Shown here in pieces: positions 8,017 to 10,708 of a stretch of DNA of 10,708 nucleotides. The stretch is taken from NCBI GenBank assembly GCA_017457465.1, contig JAFTHJ010000015.1:1-10708 (forward strand), given 5' to 3'. Source of the DNA: Clostridia bacterium (GTDB taxonomy: Bacteria; Bacillota; Clostridia; Oscillospirales; CAG-272). The notes under the pieces were generated by a model. The model had not been told where the DNA came from. It did not search any database and saw nothing but the letters and a program-made list of their open reading frames with translations. Both the position numbers and the translations under genes were made by a program. Numbering within the stretch: position 1 is the stretch's first letter; each line of letters begins with the position of its first letter.

Positions 8017-8754
8017 ATGAAAATCGGACTTTTTGCAGACTCTCATTATTGCAAAGCAGAGATTCTTTGCCGAACACGCCGTCCATCGCTTTCATTATCC
8101 AAGGTGAAGGAAGCAATGGAAACCTTTCGTAAGGAAGGAGTTGAGCTTTGCATATGCCTTGGCGATCTGGTGGATAAATGCGACTCGCTTGAAGAAAGCT
8201 ATATGTGCCTCGACGAGATGATAGGCATGATAAGATCGTACAACATTCCATTTTTACTTGTTCCTGGAAATCACGACTATACTGTGTTTTCGGCTGAGGA
8301 ACTGTCAGAGCATACAGGCTGTCGTATTCCACCGTATACCGTGGATATAGAGACACATCGATTGGTTATATTAGATGCGAATTATCGTTCCGATTTCAGA
8401 AGATTTGATATTGCGGGGGTAGACTGGACAGATTCCAATCTGCCTCCCGATCAGCTTGAATATCTGAACATCTATTTGAATGATTGTGGAAAGCCCTGTA
8501 TTGTGCTTATCCACGAAAACTTGGATAATAGTGTGGAAACTCGACATATTGTTAAAAACGCTGCTCGAATTCGCAACATAATTGAGAATAGCAAAAATGT
8601 TGCAATGGTTATACAAGGACATTATCATCGCGGGGCGGATAACATCATAAACGGAATTCGTTATTTTACACTTCCCGCAATGTGCGAGGGCGTTGGCAAT
8701 TCATATTGCGTTCTTGAGACAGCCGATATGACAATATTTTTTCATTCAAAATAA
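8017..8754 (+). CDS. Calcineurin-like metallophosphoesterase
   Basis: The 245-residue protein has the full set of dinuclear-metal motifs of the metallophosphoesterase superfamily: DSH (Asp8, His10), GDLVD (Asp50), GNHD (Asn85, His86), a lone His in LIHEN (His166) and GHYH (His202, His204). Its length and single-domain layout fit small phosphodiesterase or phosphatase members such as the CpdA/Icc type, not the larger SbcD nuclease. The substrate cannot be assigned. AAAGGAG at 8002-8008 overlaps the stop of the alpha-galactosidase gene, and the ATG follows 13 nt after that stop, so it is the last gene of the operon. Having no signal peptide, it should be cytoplasmic. A role in sugar-phosphate or nucleotide signalling linked to the operon would be speculation. 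Confidence 0.9.
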   Translation: MKIGLFADSHYCKAEILCRTRRPSLSLSKVKEAMETFRKEGVELCICLGDLVDKCDSLEESYMCLDEMIGMIRSYNIPFLLVPGNHDYTVFSAEELSEHTGCRIPPYTVDIETHRLVILDANYRSDFRRFDIAGVDWTDSNLPPDQLEYLNIYLNDCGKPCIVLIHENLDNSVETRHIVKNAARIRNIIENSKNVAMVIQGHYHRGADNIINGIRYFTLPAMCEGVGNSYCVLETADMTIFFHSK

Positions 8755-8795
8755 TAAAAGGATCGCGGAGTGCATCGCAATTCCGTGGTAAAATA

Positions 8796-8863
8796 ATTGG
8801 CAGACACAGCACCTTGACGAATAAAAAATTCGTGAGAGGTGATGCGTCTGCCAATACTTTTTT
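8796..8863 (+). terminator. Long-stem intrinsic terminator of the sugar operon
   Basis: Arms 8796-8822 and 8828-8855 pair around an AAAAA loop, with three mismatches, one G-U pair and one bulge, and six T follow at 8858-8863. The position, 42 nt after the last plus-strand gene, fits the end of the operon. The stem is longer than in ordinary terminators, and both arms carry ATTGGCAGAC, which is the D-arm signature of bacterial tRNA-Leu. A stretch of As on the other side could give weaker termination for minus-strand transcripts. Confidence 0.7.
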
Positions 8864-8870
8864 GAAAGAG

Positions 8871-8904
8871 AAAAGCCTCGAAAACATAGTGTTTTCAAGG
8901 CTTT
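8871..8904 (-). terminator. Minus-strand intrinsic terminator directly downstream of the tRNA-Leu fragment
   Basis: Arms 8872-8886 and 8890-8904 pair at 14 of 15 positions around a 3-nt loop. On the minus strand the stem ends in GGC followed by TTTT and then a pyrimidine-rich stretch. It begins 3 nt after the CCA end of the tRNA-Leu fragment, so it is most simply the original terminator of that tRNA. It now also lies downstream of the minus-strand genes at 8986-9925 and could end their transcript. Confidence 0.75.
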
Positions 8905-8907
8905 CAG

Positions 8908-8962
8908 TGGTGCGGGTAAAAGGACTTGAACCTTCACGAAGTTGCCCCCACTAGAATCTGAT
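8908..8962 (-). pseudogene. 3' half of tRNA-Leu (anticodon CAG), broken at the anticodon loop; probable integration scar
   Basis: Read on the minus strand from 8962, this is ATCAGAT (an anticodon loop with T33, CAG and A37), then TCTAG (3' side of the anticodon stem), a long variable arm with a GGCAACTTCGTG pattern, the T-arm AAGGTTCAAGTCCTT, acceptor strand TACCCGC, A73 and encoded CCA. A long variable arm with a CAG anticodon identifies tRNA-Leu. The 5' half is missing: the sequence before the loop (TCACC) cannot pair with TCTAG, and the required acceptor partner GCGGGTA is not found to the right. A 3' tRNA fragment with its own terminator is the usual trace of a tyrosine-recombinase element inserted in a tRNA gene. 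I see no integrase gene here, so the element itself is inference. Confidence 0.8.
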
Positions 8963-8985
8963 GGTGATGTTACCTTGGTGGAAAG

Positions 8986-9456
8986 TCATAACAATTTTTC
9001 TAATTGATAAATTGCCATCTCTGGAGTTATAACATTGATATTAATCTTCAATAGAAGTTCATATATATCCCCCAATACGCCAAAAATTCTCGATATCTCA
9101 GATACAAGATCTTCCTTTAATACACTATTTTCGTTATTCCTAACACAAGTAATCCCCATCACAGAAAGATTGTCATAATCTATCAAGAATTTATCAAACT
9201 TTAGTATTCCATTGAGTCTCATTAGAAACTCTGAAGTTGCCGCTAAGTTTGAAATCCCAAAATGCTCTAATGATACAACAATTGTATAATCTTCGTTATC
9301 TACGGCAATACGAACGCTTCCAGTTATTGGTATGAAATCTCGGGCAATAGTTTGATGAGGAAGAATAATAAAACCTTTATAGATATCCACTCGATACTCA
9401 ATGCCTAAATTATCCAATATTTTTAAAATGCTTTCATAAATTTTTTCCGAATACAT
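8986..9456 (-). CDS. Small hypothetical protein, YbjN/secretion-chaperone-like pattern, downstream paralogue
   Basis: This soluble protein of 156 residues has no signal peptide or membrane segment. It is homologous to the gene just upstream: both start MYSxKIY followed by an I-x-x-I-L helix, share a mid-region F-x-I-x-x-x-x-x-x-S-x-F-x-MR-x-N, and end with I-x-x-x-FGxLYxxLLKxNxxxxxP. The alternating strands, the MRLNGIL-KFDKFLIDYD segment and a final helix loosely resemble YbjN or type III secretion chaperone-like proteins; this is pattern-level similarity only. The start at 9456 is chosen because GGAGG lies 5 nt before it and because it aligns with its neighbour's start; an upstream ATG at 9483 would overlap the preceding gene. 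It ends 23 nt before the broken tRNA-Leu. The function is unknown. Confidence 0.75.
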   Translation of the reverse strand: MYSEKIYESILKILDNLGIEYRVDIYKGFIILPHQTIARDFIPITGSVRIAVDNEDYTIVVSLEHFGISNLAATSEFLMRLNGILKFDKFLIDYDNLSVMGITCVRNNENSVLKEDLVSEISRIFGVLGDIYELLLKININVITPEMAIYQLEKLL

Positions 9457-9461
9457 TTTTA

Positions 9462-9466
9462 CCTCC
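9462..9466 (-). promoter_or_regulatory. Ribosome binding site GGAGG fixing the start at 9456
   Basis: GGAGG on the minus strand stands 5 nt before the ATG at 9456, within the 13-nt gap after the stop of the upstream paralogue. It rules against the in-frame ATG at 9483, which would overlap that gene and add nine residues absent from the paralogue. Confidence 0.75.
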
Positions 9467-9469
9467 GCA

Positions 9470-9925
9470 TCAGAGACTATCACTAGCTGCTTGGGGGCTC
9501 AAGATACCCATATTGACTTTTAACAGTTTATCATAAAGTTCACCAAAAAGATTCATAATCCTTAACATATTACCGTAAAACTCAGTTGTTGATAATTCTG
9601 TATCCCTACAATCTACGCGGGTCATACTCATAAAACTAGATCGATCAAAATCAAGAATAAGCACTTCTTTCCGCAAATTCAAATTGGTTCTCATAATAAA
9701 ATCACTAGTCGATAGTTTATCGGTTATCCTGAAATCATCTAATACAGTTAAAATTGAATAACTATCTTCAAAAACAAAAATAACGAAAGAAACAGATGCA
9801 GAAAGAGGTATATTTGTCTTTACCTGTTGCCCTTTCAATGTTATAGTTCCTTGCGAGGCATCCCCCTGGCAACCAAACTCTTTTAGAATGTCTATTATAT
9901 TATTATAAATTTTTTTTGAATACAT
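9470..9925 (-). CDS. Small hypothetical protein, YbjN/secretion-chaperone-like pattern, upstream paralogue
   Basis: This 151-residue soluble protein is the first of a tandem pair with the gene ending at 8986. They share the start MYSKKIYNNII, the centre DFRITDKLSTSDFIMRTN, and the end MNLFGELYDKLLKVNMG, but other parts differ widely, so the duplication is old or the copies are under diversifying selection. AAGGAG sits 8 nt before the ATG at 9925. The stop is 13 nt before the next start, so the two are cotranscribed. No catalytic motif is visible. Tandem diverged small acidic proteins are often immunity proteins, chaperones or structural adaptors; which of these applies here cannot be decided. 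The 141 nt upstream, to the next gene, hold no further ORF or convincing promoter that I can see. Confidence 0.75.
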   Translation of the reverse strand: MYSKKIYNNIIDILKEFGCQGDASQGTITLKGQQVKTNIPLSASVSFVIFVFEDSYSILTVLDDFRITDKLSTSDFIMRTNLNLRKEVLILDFDRSSFMSMTRVDCRDTELSTTEFYGNMLRIMNLFGELYDKLLKVNMGILSPQAASDSL

Positions 9926-10066
9926 TTTTAATCTCCTTAAAACATAAAAAATGAAATGTTGTTGTAACTGGTCCTTGAATTTTTTGTTAATCCCAATGAT
10001 GATATGGTGTGAGGGTTAATCTCGGATTTTTTTGTTAAAATGGTCGCTGTTGATATAGAAAGATTG

Positions 10067-10462
10067 TTATTTTAATTTATTCCAATCAAAATTGTCCCAA
10101 TCGAAATCCTTTATAGCTTTTTTTATGGGGTCTAGTTCTTCTAATGCTTTTAGTGACTCGGTTATTTCTTCAAGATCTTTTGCGGTGAAAGGAACAAGTG
10201 AAGCGTTGTAGTATTTTTTACCATGTTGCTTTAATTCAAAAATCAATTGATTATTACATATGTTCTGCATGTAAAACGCTCCGCAATGCCACCCAAAGGT
10301 ATGACCTACTCTTTCCCAAAACTCATTCCAAAACGCAGTATCATTTGTTCTTCTGTCACGTTCGCAAATAGCCGTATAAAAAACTGTTAAGATGCCGTCT
10401 GCTTCCTTACCATACATTTCATATACTTTTTCTATTTCGCTTTTTTTCTTTTTCCAAAACAT
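10067..10462 (-). CDS. Hypothetical protein with Trp/Asp-rich C-terminal tail
   Basis: I do not recognise this 131-residue protein. It opens with a very basic stretch (FWKKKKSEIEK), followed by helices. A central region contains several Trp, Cys and His residues (FWNEFWERVGHTFGWHCGAF). It ends with an acidic helix and the tail KDFDWDNFDWNKLK, in which the unit FDW occurs twice. No signal peptide, membrane segment or catalytic motif is visible. The ATG at 10462 is preferred because AGAAAGG lies 8 nt upstream; a TTG at 10495 in the same frame would add eleven residues but has no ribosome site. The gene shares its strand with the paralogous pair, 141 nt away, and may belong to the same accessory unit. 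Confidence 0.65.
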   Translation of the reverse strand: MFWKKKKSEIEKVYEMYGKEADGILTVFYTAICERDRRTNDTAFWNEFWERVGHTFGWHCGAFYMQNICNNQLIFELKQHGKKYYNASLVPFTAKDLEEITESLKALEELDPIKKAIKDFDWDNFDWNKLK

Positions 10463-10548
10463 AAATTTTACCTTTCTGTCTTTATAATTTAACAATCCTA
10501 AAGAAAATCAAAATTTAGACTAAATTTAATTAACTCCTGCGGCAAAAT

Positions 10549-10576
10549 AAAAAAGGCGCCAACCGAAGTTAACGCC
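10549..10576 (-). terminator. Minus-strand intrinsic terminator with UUCG loop
   Basis: On the minus strand GGCGTTAAC and GTTGGCGCC pair (seven Watson-Crick pairs and two G-U) around a TTCG tetraloop, followed by six T at 10549-10554 and more A/T. The UUCG loop is especially stable. It should end a minus-strand transcript entering from the right of the window and so isolate the gene at 10067-10462, whose own promoter would lie between about 10480 and 10548. Confidence 0.8.
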
Positions 10577-10708
10577 AAAAAACACAAACTCCGATAGTCG
10601 CCAAACCAACTGAAAAGCAAGAACTAATTCTCAACATCTCCAGCAGGAATTTGCGTTTTTTAACAAATTCTAATTAGAAATGTCGAAAAAGGATATAGTT
10701 ATCCCATA
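10577..10708. other. Non-coding right edge
   Basis: No supported gene. Minus-strand frames are broken by stops; the only ATG-led frame is 22 codons long and runs into the terminator stem. A 7-bp inverted repeat GAATTTG/CAAATTC (10647-10670) and a 12-bp perfect palindrome TTCTAATTAGAA (10668-10679) are present. The stretch is probably the 3' untranslated part of a minus-strand transcript that continues to the right. Confidence 0.4.

Noticed and set aside
8017..8754. SbcD/Mre11-type nuclease
   Set aside because: The motifs fit the superfamily, but the protein is too short, has no nuclease capping domain and no SbcC partner is nearby.
8765..8855. A complete plus-strand tRNA-Leu
   Set aside because: The D-arm-like part is convincing, but no acceptor stem partner, anticodon stem, T-arm or CCA follows on this strand.
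9481..9483. Upstream ATG for the protein ending at 8986
   Set aside because: It overlaps the previous gene, lacks a ribosome site and adds residues missing from the paralogue.
10481..10513. Promoter for the gene at 10067-10462 (TTGATT or TTTTGA with TATAAA or TAAATT)
   Set aside because: Either spacing is poor (19 nt) and the transcript would begin inside the ribosome site, or the boxes match only about four of six positions in AT-rich sequence.
10577..10639. A 22-codon ATG-led ORF on the minus strand
   Set aside because: Too short, no properly spaced ribosome site, and it runs into the terminator stem.
1..10708. CRISPR arrays, insertion sequences, integrase or transposase genes
   Set aside because: I looked for regularly spaced direct repeats, terminal inverted repeats flanking a transposase, and recombinase motifs, and saw none in the window.

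Overview
The window looks like a low-to-moderate GC Firmicutes chromosome, most likely a gut-type Clostridia. Signs are strong AGGAG-type ribosome sites, a lipoprotein and Sec signal peptides typical of Gram-positives, MucBP-like surface repeats, a surface protein ending in a Cys-Gly motif, membrane segment and basic tail, and a CCA-encoding tRNA-Leu fragment with a clostridial-style terminator. The taxonomy is inference; there is no rRNA or other marker gene.

Positions 2-8754 are one run of six plus-strand genes with gaps of 1 to 28 nt, almost certainly an operon whose start lies left of the window. In order: the C-terminal part of a large SGNH/GDSL hydrolase; a secreted surface protein (concanavalin-like domain, three MucBP-like repeats, C-terminal membrane anchor); a lipoprotein glycoside hydrolase family 32 enzyme (levanase/inulinase/invertase type) with a concanavalin-like domain; a small SGNH hydrolase; a cytoplasmic GH36 alpha-galactosidase; and a small calcineurin-like metallophosphoesterase. 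Together they suggest use of fructosyl and alpha-galactosyl sugars (raffinose family or fructans), possibly acylated. Fructose would be released outside the cell and alpha-galactosides cut inside. No transporter or regulator is visible.

Positions 8755-8985 hold a boundary. There is a long plus-strand hairpin terminator whose arms resemble the D-arm of tRNA-Leu, then a minus-strand terminator, then the 3' half only of a minus-strand tRNA-Leu (CAG anticodon), broken at the anticodon loop. A tRNA fragment of this kind is what site-specific integration leaves behind, so the sequence to the right may be the distal end of an integrated element.

Positions 8986-10462 carry three minus-strand genes for small soluble proteins: two diverged tandem paralogues with a loose YbjN/secretion-chaperone-like pattern, and one unrecognised protein with a Trp/Asp-rich tail. 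A minus-strand terminator with a UUCG loop (10549-10576) marks the end of another transcription unit. The last 130 nt hold no gene I can support.
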